Positions 15,234 through 22,609 of a stretch of DNA of 64,000 nucleotides are shown here, in pieces. Each line of letters opens with the position of its first letter. Positions within the stretch are counted from its first letter, which is position 1. The stretch is from Oscillospiraceae bacterium. Lineage in GTDB: Bacteria; Bacillota; Clostridia; Oscillospirales; Oscillospiraceae. The stretch is from contig JAAWNQ010000008.1 of assembly GCA_022799035.1 (NCBI GenBank), forward strand, positions 1 through 64,000, read 5' to 3'. Made by a program: the position numbers and the translations under genes. The notes below the pieces were generated by a model. That model searched no databases, was not told the origin of the DNA, and worked only from the letters and a program-made list of their open reading frames with translations.

Positions 15234-15997
15234 GGAGCAAGGCGCCGCTGGCGCTCATGGAGCAGATGGTGATGCTGCTGGTCTTTGCCCTGGCCGCCGC
15301 CCTCTGCCTCCAAGCCTTTGTGCTGTCTGATAAGCTCTCCCGCCGGGAGGAGGCCCGGTCCCGGGCCGCCCAGGTCTGCCAGTCCGCCGCCGAGGCCATC
15401 CGCCACAGCGGCGGGACTGGGGAGGAGGCCCTGTCCGGAGGGGCGGAGATCCTGGGGGCGGAGTATTCTGATGGACTGCTCCAGCAAACCTATGACAGGG
15501 ACTGGGAGCCCGTCGCCGGGACGGCGTGGGCCCAGGCCGATCCCGCCTACCGGCTGACGGCGGTGGCGGAGGACGGCGGTCAGCTCGGCCTGGGGCTGGC
15601 CCAGGTCAAGGTCTATGATGTAGAAGAGGAGGAGCTCCTCTTTCAGCTGGAGGTGGCCTGGCAGACGCCGGGAGACGCCGGGATCTCCCAGGCGGACAAG
15701 GACCGGGCCCGCCGGGAGGCGGAGAACATGGCCCAAGAGATCCTGGCCTGTGCGGAGGGGGGCCTGGATTTTCGGGAGACCATCTCCGGAGAGACAGACG
15801 GCCTGGGGGGCTGGCGCCGGTATTTCGATGAGGATTGGAATACGGAGTTCAGCTATGACCGGGCTGTCTTTACCCTGTGGTACAGTCAGGAGAAAGTGGT
15901 GGCCGGTTGGAATCAGCGGGATGAAAAGGGCTTTGCCACAGGGGGGAATGTTCCCCTGTGTACTGTAGAGCTGGGGGAGGTGAGGGGCCATGACTGA
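15230..15997 (+). CDS. Pilin-like membrane-anchored protein of the pilus operon
   Basis: A 255-residue protein starting MRSKAPLALMEQMVMLLVF. One N-terminal TM helix (about 10-32) is followed by a long helix with repeated Arg/Glu and Ala/Glu (DKLSRREEARSRAAQVC), as in type IV pilin-like proteins, and an extracellular beta-rich domain. It overlaps the DUF4860 gene by 4 nt and the next gene by 8 nt. It is probably a minor pilin; no family assigned. Confidence 0.6.
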   Translation: MRSKAPLALMEQMVMLLVFALAAALCLQAFVLSDKLSRREEARSRAAQVCQSAAEAIRHSGGTGEEALSGGAEILGAEYSDGLLQQTYDRDWEPVAGTAWAQADPAYRLTAVAEDGGQLGLGLAQVKVYDVEEEELLFQLEVAWQTPGDAGISQADKDRARREAENMAQEILACAEGGLDFRETISGETDGLGGWRRYFDEDWNTEFSYDRAVFTLWYSQEKVVAGWNQRDEKGFATGGNVPLCTVELGEVRGHD

Positions 15998-16439
15998 GAA
16001 CAGAGGGGATCGGTTCTCTGTCCCCACCACGGGGGGCGCCTCCCTGCTCACTGTGTTCGCGGTGCTGTGCCTCACCGTCTTCGCCCTCCTGAGCCTGTCC
16101 ACCGTCCGGGCGGACGGGAGGCTGGCCCAGGCTTCGGCACAGGCGGTGGAGGACTATTACGCTGCAGACCGGCAGGCCCAGGAGATCCTGGCTTGGCTGC
16201 GGTACGGCTCCGCGCCGCCGGAGGAGGTGGAGGTGACCTCCACCGTTATAGATGACCTGGCGGCTTACGGAGAGGTGATCTACTCCTACGCCTGCCCCAT
16301 CTCCGAGGCGCTGGAGCTCCAGGTAGAGGTGAGGCTGGAGGGGGCGGAGTATAGGGTCCTGCGCTGGCAGGCGGTCCCCATCGGAGAGTGGGAATTTGAC
16401 GATAGCCTGGAGCTTTGGGACGGAGAGTTTATGTTTTAA
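15990..16439 (+). CDS. Minor-pilin-like membrane protein
   Basis: A 149-residue protein with a TM helix at about 18-38 (ASLLTVFAVLCLTVFALLSL). YYAADRQAQEILAWL then follows, which resembles PilX-type and other minor pilins with YYAAEAG-like stretches. It overlaps the previous gene by 8 nt and sits 42 nt before pilT. A role in pilus priming or cargo is inference. Confidence 0.6.
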   Translation: MTENRGDRFSVPTTGGASLLTVFAVLCLTVFALLSLSTVRADGRLAQASAQAVEDYYAADRQAQEILAWLRYGSAPPEEVEVTSTVIDDLAAYGEVIYSYACPISEALELQVEVRLEGAEYRVLRWQAVPIGEWEFDDSLELWDGEFMF

Positions 16440-16481
16440 GGGTTCAGGGAAACCCAACTTATACATTAGGAGGAACCATCC

Positions 16482-17540
16482 ATGGCGGAACTGATGGAGT
16501 ATTTACAGCGGGCGGTGAGGGACAAGGCTTCCGACCTTTTTCTGGTGGCCGGAGGTCCGGTGTGCGAGAAGCTGGATAAGCACCTGAAGCCCATCGGCAC
16601 TGAGCGGCTCATGCCAAAGGAGAGCAGCCGGCTCATCTCCCAGCTTTACGGTCAGGCCAACCGGCCCATGGAGCATTACCAGCGGCTGGGGGATGACGAC
16701 TTCTCCTTCTCGGTGCCGGGGCTGGCCCGGTTTCGGGTCAACGCCTACCACCAGCGGGGCTCCATGGCCGCGGTGGTGCGGGTGGTGGCCTTCGACATCC
16801 CCAATTATCTGGAACTGGGGATTCCCAAGACGGTGATGGACCTGGCCGACGAGACTGACGGCATGATCCTGGTCACCGGTACGGCTGGAAGTGGTAAGTC
16901 CACCACCCAGGCCTGTATCGTGGACCGGATCAACCGGACCAGGGAGGCCCACATCATTACCCTGGAGGATCCCATCGAGTTCCTTCACCGGAACCAGAGA
17001 AGCATCGTGTCCCAACGGGAGATCGCCATTGATACCCAGGACTACCTCTCCGCGCTCCGCTCCTGCCTGCGGCAGGCCCCTGACGTGATCCAACTGGGGG
17101 AGATGCGGGATCACGAGACCATCCGTACCGCCATGACCGCCGCCGAGACAGGGCATCTGCTTATGGCGACCCTCCATACCAAGGGGGCGGCCAACACCAT
17201 CGACCGGGTCATTGACGCCTTCCCCAGCGCCCAGCAGAGCCAGGTCCGGGTACAGCTGAGCATGGTACTGCGGACCGTGGTATCCCAACAGCTTCTCCCC
17301 GACGTGAACGGGGGATTGGTCCCGGCCTTTGAGATCATGAGGATGAACAGTGCTGTCCGCAATCTGATCCGGGACAGCAAGACCCATCAGTTGGACAGCG
17401 TTATCGCCACCGGAGCCGACCAGGGCATGATGACCATGGACCAGTCCATCCTGGAGCTTTACCGATCCGGGCGGATCTCCGGGGAGACTGCCCTGCTGTA
17501 TGCCGAGAATCCAGAACAGCTTCAACGGCGGCTGGGGTGA
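16482..17540 (+). CDS. pilT: Twitching motility ATPase PilT
   Basis: A 352-residue hexameric ATPase of the PilT class. The N-terminal domain has AVRDKASDLFLVAGGPV. Walker A GTAGSGKS is at 133-140. The Asp box is ITLEDPIEFLH, the Walker B region VIQLGEMRD, and the His box AAETGHLLMATLHT. PilT normally powers pilus retraction; no PilB extension ATPase lies in this cluster. It is either the sole motor here or PilB is encoded elsewhere. TTAGGAGGAACC precedes the ATG. Confidence 0.92.
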   Translation: MAELMEYLQRAVRDKASDLFLVAGGPVCEKLDKHLKPIGTERLMPKESSRLISQLYGQANRPMEHYQRLGDDDFSFSVPGLARFRVNAYHQRGSMAAVVRVVAFDIPNYLELGIPKTVMDLADETDGMILVTGTAGSGKSTTQACIVDRINRTREAHIITLEDPIEFLHRNQRSIVSQREIAIDTQDYLSALRSCLRQAPDVIQLGEMRDHETIRTAMTAAETGHLLMATLHTKGAANTIDRVIDAFPSAQQSQVRVQLSMVLRTVVSQQLLPDVNGGLVPAFEIMRMNSAVRNLIRDSKTHQLDSVIATGADQGMMTMDQSILELYRSGRISGETALLYAENPEQLQRRLG

Positions 17541-17645
17541 GCACCGGCAAAAGGGACAAAAGGGAAGGGATAAGTTTAGCGGTTTTGCCCAAATGGTTTT
17601 GAAGGGAAAAGATGGAAATGTAACCGGTTTTGTAACCGGCATGTG

Positions 17646-17721
17646 GTATAATAGTCGCAAAGCGGCTATTATACTCGATTGCAATAATTATACCATTCCG
17701 GCTCCGCCTCCATGGTATAAT
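17646..17721. repeat. Nested inverted repeats built from TATAAT-like boxes
   Basis: Two inverted repeats lie side by side: GTATAATAG (17646-17654) with CTATTATAC (17666-17674), and ATTATACCAT (17687-17696) with ATGGTATAAT (17712-17721). Each arm holds a perfect or near-perfect -10 box, so the stretch offers -10 elements on both strands. No good -35 pairs with them. Just upstream TGTAACCGG occurs twice (about 17620-17640). Confidence 0.6.
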
Positions 17722-17769
17722 AGGCATGGATCAAGATGAGATGACGGAAGACCGAAAGGGGGATGGCAA

Positions 17770-18186
17770 ATGGGAGAACGGATGCGGGGCAACCGGTACC
17801 GGACCACAACGGTCTGTGTGGATTCCTATAGGGACGGTGTGCCTGTGGGACGGTTTTATAATCCCGCCTGTCCCCAGGGGGTATCCTTTCGGAGTCTGAG
17901 TCAGTTTTTGATCAGGCTTCAGGACTTTTTGGACCAGATACAGAGTCCCCAGGCCTTCAGCCTGACTCGGAGCTTCTCTCCCCGGGAGCCTGAGACGGGG
18001 ATGGAGACCGGGGCTTCCGGAGCCGGAAGGACGGGAGAACTGGCTACCTTTGATATTCGGATCCTCTTTCGGCAAAACTCCAGCTGGCAGGGCTCGGTGC
18101 TCTGGCAGGAGGGGGACCGGGAGGAGAGCTTTCGCAGTGTGCTGGAATTGGTCCTGCTGATGGACAGCGCCATGGATGTGGAATGA
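17770..18186 (+). CDS. Conserved hypothetical protein
   Basis: A 138-residue soluble protein. The C-terminal third (SSWQGSVLWQEGDREESFRS then VLELVLLMDSAM) matches a small conserved domain I have seen in many clostridial hypothetical proteins. The N-terminal part has VCVDSYRDGVPVGRFYNP. The middle is linker-like. GGGGG precedes the ATG. It is a single gene between the TATAAT inverted repeats and a terminator. Function unknown. Confidence 0.6.
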   Translation: MGERMRGNRYRTTTVCVDSYRDGVPVGRFYNPACPQGVSFRSLSQFLIRLQDFLDQIQSPQAFSLTRSFSPREPETGMETGASGAGRTGELATFDIRILFRQNSSWQGSVLWQEGDREESFRSVLELVLLMDSAMDVE

Positions 18187-18199
18187 CCTGGAAGAAGGA

Positions 18200-18230
18200 G
18201 ACAGTCGGAGGAGACTCCGGCTGTCTTTTT
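18200..18230 (+). terminator. Terminator after the conserved hypothetical gene
   Basis: GACAGTCGGAG-GAGA-CTCCGGCTGTC hairpin with one G-U pair, followed by TTTTT. Confidence 0.75.
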
Positions 18231-18253
18231 ATCTCCGTGGGGAGAGGCCGCCA

Positions 18254-18282
18254 TTGAAATTCACCGGAAAAATCGGTATAAT
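18254..18282 (+). promoter_or_regulatory. Promoter of mutY
   Basis: TTGAAA, a 17-nt spacer and TATAAT, ending about 40 nt before the mutY start. Confidence 0.6.
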
Positions 18283-18324
18283 AGAGTGGAATATAAGCCC
18301 GGGACCGCCGGGGAAGGAGGACTT

Positions 18325-19347
18325 ATGGAACAACTGAACAAACTGCCCCTTCCCCTGCTCCTCTGGTTCCGGGAGGAGGGGCGTACCCTCCCCTGGCGCA
18401 GCGACCCCACCCCCTACCATGTGTGGGTCTCGGAGATCATGCTCCAGCAGACGAGGGTGGCGGCGGTGCTGGACTACTACCGCCGTTTTATGGGGGAGCT
18501 TCCCACGATGGCGGCCTTGGCGGAGTGCGGGGAGGACCGGCTGATGAAGCTGTGGCAGGGGCTGGGCTACTATAGCCGGGCCCGGAACCTCCAGAAGGCC
18601 GCCCGGCAGGTGATGGAGGACTTCGGTGGGGAGTTCCCTTCCCGCTATGAGGATATCCGCACCCTGGCCGGGGTGGGGGAGTATACCGCCGGGGCCATCT
18701 CCTCCATCGCCTTCGGCCTTCCCGTGCCGGCGGTGGACGGGAATGTGCTCCGGGTGGTGAGCCGCCTCACCGACGACCACCGGGAGGTGACCCGGCCCCA
18801 GGTGAAGGAGGAGATCCGCGCCGCCCTGGAGAAGGTCATCCCCCGGGACATGCCCGGAGATTTCAACCAGGCCATGATGGATCTGGGGGCCACGGTCTGT
18901 CTGCCCAACGGGGCGCCCCTGTGTGAAAAATGCCCCGCCCGGGAGTTTTGCCTGGGCCATCTGAGGGATACGGCCCGGGAGCTGCCCGTAAAGGCCCCCA
19001 AAAAGGAGCGGAGGACCGAGGAAAGAATAGTTTACATAATATTTATGGGAGGGAAGGTGGCTCTCCGTCGCCGCCCTGCCCGGGGGCTGCTGGCGGGGCT
19101 GTGGGAGTATCCCAACGAGCTCTCCCCCTGGCCCTGCCCGGTAAAGGGGAAGGTGGAGTTTGCTGGGACGGGAAGGCACATCTTTACCCATAAGGAGTGG
19201 CACATGACGGCCTATACCGTGGCGGCGGAGGGAGACGACTTGCCCTCCGGCTGGGTCTGGGCGGACCGGGAGGAGTGGGAGAAGGTCTATCCGCTCCCCA
19301 GTGCCTTCGCCTCTTTTACCCACATTGTGGAGGAGGTTTTTCAATGA
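18325..19347 (+). CDS. mutY: A/G-specific adenine glycosylase MutY
   Basis: A 340-residue base-excision repair enzyme that removes adenine opposite 8-oxoguanine. The catalytic Glu lies in VSEIMLQQTRV. The helix-hairpin-helix reads LAGVGEYTAGAI, with catalytic Asp in VDGNVLRVVSR. The [4Fe-4S] cluster Cys pattern is C-X7-C-X2-C-X5-C in VCLPNGAPLCEKCPAREFC. A NUDIX-like C-terminal domain recognises 8-oxoG (RRRPARGLLAGLWEYPN). ATG at 18325 has GGAAGGAGG upstream. It overlaps the next start by 4 nt. Confidence 0.93.
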   Translation: MEQLNKLPLPLLLWFREEGRTLPWRSDPTPYHVWVSEIMLQQTRVAAVLDYYRRFMGELPTMAALAECGEDRLMKLWQGLGYYSRARNLQKAARQVMEDFGGEFPSRYEDIRTLAGVGEYTAGAISSIAFGLPVPAVDGNVLRVVSRLTDDHREVTRPQVKEEIRAALEKVIPRDMPGDFNQAMMDLGATVCLPNGAPLCEKCPAREFCLGHLRDTARELPVKAPKKERRTEERIVYIIFMGGKVALRRRPARGLLAGLWEYPNELSPWPCPVKGKVEFAGTGRHIFTHKEWHMTAYTVAAEGDDLPSGWVWADREEWEKVYPLPSAFASFTHIVEEVFQ

Positions 19348-19817
19348 ATTTTGTGATACGGGATGCCGCGATGGAGGACTTTGAACAGGTGGCGGAGCTG
19401 GAGCAGCACCTGTTCCGTTACCACGAAGGGGAGCGGCCCGACCTGTTTGACGGAGAGTACCGGTATACCCGGGAGGAGTTTGCAAAGCTCCTCTCTTACC
19501 CCGGCCGGATCGCTCTGGTGGCCGAGGGAGAGGGGGTGCTGATGGGCCTCTGCTTTGGTCAGGTGGAGAAGGATTCCAAGCACCCGGTCCTCCGGCCCAC
19601 TGTGACGGCGGAGATCGAGGATCTGGTGGTGTCCCCCGCTTTTCGGGGCCAAGGCATTGCCAGAGCCCTGCTGGAGAAGGCCCAGACTCGGGCGGCAGAG
19701 CTGGGGGCGGAGCGTATCCAGCTTGGGGTCTGGTATTTCAACGAAAACGCCGCCCACCTCTACCGCTCCCTGGGTTTCGAGACAGCCTGGAGCAAGATGG
19801 AGAAGAGGTTGACATAA
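19344..19817 (+). CDS. GNAT family N-acetyltransferase
   Basis: A 157-residue single-domain acetyltransferase. The beta4 motif and acetyl-CoA loop read EIEDLVVSPAFRGQGIARAL, and the C-terminal motif YFNENAAHLYRSLGFE is diagnostic. The ATG overlaps the mutY stop (ATGA), so the two are co-translated. The substrate is unknown. Confidence 0.88.
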   Translation: MNFVIRDAAMEDFEQVAELEQHLFRYHEGERPDLFDGEYRYTREEFAKLLSYPGRIALVAEGEGVLMGLCFGQVEKDSKHPVLRPTVTAEIEDLVVSPAFRGQGIARALLEKAQTRAAELGAERIQLGVWYFNENAAHLYRSLGFETAWSKMEKRLT

Positions 19818-19843
19818 TTATGCAGAATGAGGAGGAGACTGCG

Positions 19844-20686
19844 ATGAGGTGTGATACTGCAGGCTGGGGGAACAGACTTTTCCTTCTCTGTCTGTCTGGG
19901 CTTTTGCTTCTTCGGTTTCCGGTGATTATTCTGCCCTGTTACAGCCTCTTGCCAATCTCAAAGGACATGGGGCTTATGTTGTTTCAGATCGGCACTTACC
20001 CCCTGACGGCTGTGATGATCCTGCTGAAGCGGGACTGCCTGGAAAAGTATCATATCGATCGCCTGTCTCTGGGTCTGTTGGTATTTGCCCCTTTGGGATG
20101 CTTTGTGACGCAGGGGATCTTGCAGGGAGGGTGGTCGGAGCTACCTGTCAGCACCTACGTGAACGGGATCTTTGCCCTGCTGTTTCTGCTGGCCTTTTTG
20201 ATTTGGAAGCCTGTGATGGGGAACGGGGAGAGAAGGCGTATGGGAAGGTGGGTGAGCCTGGCCATCATCGTAGCCCTGTGTGAATCACTGGCGATAGGCT
20301 GGCTTATCCATTTCCAAAGACCCATCCCTCCGGAGGCTCAGATATATTTGCCCGGGGAGGCGGTTCGAGCTGTGCTTCTCATCTTTACCCAGCTCTCCAC
20401 TGCCGCGGCCCTGGAGGAACCTCTGTTCCGGGGATTTCTGTGGGGAGCGCTTCGGGACCGGGGCTGGCGGGAGGTTCATATCTGGCTGTTCCAGGCCCTG
20501 CTGTTTATGATGGGTCACATCTATTATCTGGGAACGGCAAACCTCTCTTTCTTTGTGATCGTTCCGGTCGGAGGCCTCATCCTGGGCTTTGCGGCCTGGG
20601 GATCCCGGAGCATTGGGATCAGTATGCTGATCCACGGGATCGGCAACTCTCTTGGGGGAAATTTTTTCCCACTGCTGTGGCGGTGA
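19844..20686 (+). CDS. CPBP family intramembrane metalloprotease
   Basis: A 280-residue multi-pass protein with about seven hydrophobic segments. Conserved CPBP/CAAX protease motifs are present: ALEEPLFRGFLWG (the EExxxR motif) and FMMGHIYYLG (the FxxxH motif). A third motif, near SMLIHGIGN, has the last His/Asn. ATG at 19844 follows GGAGG by 8 nt; an ATG 24 nt earlier is less likely. The family includes bacteriocin-immunity and prenyl-protein proteases; the substrate is unknown. Confidence 0.8.
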   Translation: MRCDTAGWGNRLFLLCLSGLLLLRFPVIILPCYSLLPISKDMGLMLFQIGTYPLTAVMILLKRDCLEKYHIDRLSLGLLVFAPLGCFVTQGILQGGWSELPVSTYVNGIFALLFLLAFLIWKPVMGNGERRRMGRWVSLAIIVALCESLAIGWLIHFQRPIPPEAQIYLPGEAVRAVLLIFTQLSTAAALEEPLFRGFLWGALRDRGWREVHIWLFQALLFMMGHIYYLGTANLSFFVIVPVGGLILGFAAWGSRSIGISMLIHGIGNSLGGNFFPLLWR

Positions 20687-20722
20687 GCCCTGAGGGGTGA
20701 TATTCGGCAAGGAGGGAAAACC

Positions 20723-22555
20723 ATGACCTTTGACGAACTGAAAGAGAAAGCCCACGCCCTGCCCCTGAAGCCGGGCGTCTATATCATGCAGGACAAGCAT
20801 AACGAGGTCATCTATGTGGGCAAGGCCAAGGCCCTGAAAAACCGGGTCTCCCAGTATTTTGCCAACCTGGCCTCCCACACGGAAAAGACCCGGGCCATGG
20901 TGGCCTCCATCGATCATTTCGACGTGATCGTGGCCGACTCCGAGTTTGAGGCCCTGGTGCTGGAAAACTCCCTTATCAAGCGGCACCAGCCCCACTACAA
21001 CATCCTTTTGAAAGATGACAAGGGCTATCCCTATATCCGCCTGGACGTGAAGGCCGACTACCCCCGGTTCTCCCTGGCCAACAAGGCCGCCGAGGACGGA
21101 GCCCGGTACTTTGGCCCCTACGGGAGCCGTTCGGCCACCTGGGATATCGTGGAGGCCCTCCGCTCCGCCCTGAAGCTGCCCTCCTGCCGGAAAAAATTCC
21201 CCCGGGACGTGGGCAAGGAGCGGCCCTGTCTCAACTACCATATGGGCCTCTGCGACGGCTACTGCCGCCCCGACATGGAGCCGGAGCGCCATAGGGAGGC
21301 CATGGATCAGGCCATCCGCCTGCTGGAGGGCCAATTCAAGGAGGTCAAGGCCGAGCTCACCGCCGAGATGGAGCTGGCGGCGGAGGAGATGCGCTTTGAG
21401 CGGGCGGCCCAGCTCCGGGATCGGGTGAAGGCCATTGAGCTGCTGGGCAAGCGGCAGAAGGTGGTGGCCGGCTCCCTGGCGGACACCGACGTGGTGGGCT
21501 GGCACCGGGGGACAGCCAAAAGCTGCTTTGTGGTGCTCCACTACGTGGACGGTGATCTGGCTGCCAAGGACATGGATCTCATGGAGACCCCCATGGAGGG
21601 GGAGGAGGGGGAGGTGGTCTCCTCCCTGGTGCGGCAATATTATGTAAACCGCTCCCGGCTGCCCAAGCAGATCCTGCTTCCCTGTGAGCTGGAGGACGAG
21701 GTGCCCGTGACCCGGCTCCTCTCCGAGGCCTGCGGTCACCGGGTGGAGCTGGTGACCCCCCAGCGGGGGGCCAAGATGGATCTCATCAGGCTGGCCAACA
21801 AGAACGCGGTGGAGGAGGTGGAGCGGGCCACCTCCCGGGAGGAGCGGCAGTCCAAGACCCTGGAGCTGCTGGGGAAGGCGCTGGACATGGAGCCCCCCCG
21901 CCGCATCGAGTCCTACGACATCTCCAACCAGGGCGCCGACGACATCGTGGCCTCCATGGTGGTCTATGTGGACGGCAAGCCCCTGAAGCGGGACTACCGC
22001 CGCTTTAAGCTGAAGGATATGGACATGCCCAACGACTACGCCTCCATGGAGCAGGTGCTCACCCGGCGGTTCCAGCGGTATCTGGACGGGGACGAGAAAT
22101 TCAAGGACCTGCCCGACGTCCTCTTCATCGACGGCGGCCAGGAGCACGCCCAGGTGGCGGTGCGGGTGGAGGAGGCCATGGGCCTTCATATCCCCGTTTT
22201 CGGCATGGTGAAGGACGACCGCCACCGTACCAGGGCTCTCATGACCCCGGCGGGGGAGGAGATCGGTATTCAGCGGTACCCGGCGGTCTTTGCCCTGGTG
22301 GGCCAGATCCAGGAGGAGACCCATAGATTTGCCATCGAGTTCCACCGCCAGCAGCAGAATCAAAGGGTGAAAGGGTCGGAGCTGGACAAGATCCCCGGCG
22401 TTGGAGAGAAGCGGAGAAATGCCCTTTTGAAGCAGTTTAAGAGCGTGAAGGCCATCAAGGCCGCCTCCCTGGCCCAGATCCAGGAGGCGGCGGGCAAGGC
22501 CACAGGCAAGGTGATCTACGATTATTTCAATCCCCCTCCTTCCGGGACTATGTAG
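20723..22555 (+). CDS. uvrC: Excinuclease ABC subunit C
   Basis: A full-length 610-residue UvrC, which makes both incisions in nucleotide excision repair. The N-terminal GIY-YIG domain starts with PGVYIMQD and VIYVGKAKALKNRV. The UVR motif lies in ELAAEEMRFERAAQLRD. The RNase H-like endonuclease covers about 380-540 (ESYDISNQGADDIVASMVV, DVLFIDGGQEH). The C-terminal HhH region has DKIPGVGEKRRNALLKQF. AAGGAGGG precedes the ATG. Confidence 0.96.
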   Translation: MTFDELKEKAHALPLKPGVYIMQDKHNEVIYVGKAKALKNRVSQYFANLASHTEKTRAMVASIDHFDVIVADSEFEALVLENSLIKRHQPHYNILLKDDKGYPYIRLDVKADYPRFSLANKAAEDGARYFGPYGSRSATWDIVEALRSALKLPSCRKKFPRDVGKERPCLNYHMGLCDGYCRPDMEPERHREAMDQAIRLLEGQFKEVKAELTAEMELAAEEMRFERAAQLRDRVKAIELLGKRQKVVAGSLADTDVVGWHRGTAKSCFVVLHYVDGDLAAKDMDLMETPMEGEEGEVVSSLVRQYYVNRSRLPKQILLPCELEDEVPVTRLLSEACGHRVELVTPQRGAKMDLIRLANKNAVEEVERATSREERQSKTLELLGKALDMEPPRRIESYDISNQGADDIVASMVVYVDGKPLKRDYRRFKLKDMDMPNDYASMEQVLTRRFQRYLDGDEKFKDLPDVLFIDGGQEHAQVAVRVEEAMGLHIPVFGMVKDDRHRTRALMTPAGEEIGIQRYPAVFALVGQIQEETHRFAIEFHRQQQNQRVKGSELDKIPGVGEKRRNALLKQFKSVKAIKAASLAQIQEAAGKATGKVIYDYFNPPPSGTM

Positions 22556-22586
22556 GGGCGGGGGCGGGGCTTGCCCGCCTGCATTT
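22552..22586. repeat. GTAGGGGCG-type intergenic palindrome
   Basis: GTAGGGGCGGGGGCGGGGC followed by TTGCCCGCC begins at the uvrC stop codon and can fold on itself. A related GTAGGGGCGCACACTGCGCG unit lies in the opposite orientation at 42271-42302. Both resemble a short GC-rich intergenic repeat family. Confidence 0.45.
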
Positions 22587-22609
22587 TAATAGAGAGAGGA
22601 GAAGCCCCC

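Noticed and set aside
20285-22363. A 692-codon open frame antisense to the CPBP protease and uvrC
   Set aside because: It is Gly/His/Leu/Pro-rich antisense sequence produced by GC-rich codons of uvrC, which has complete domain motifs. No ribosome site or family match.
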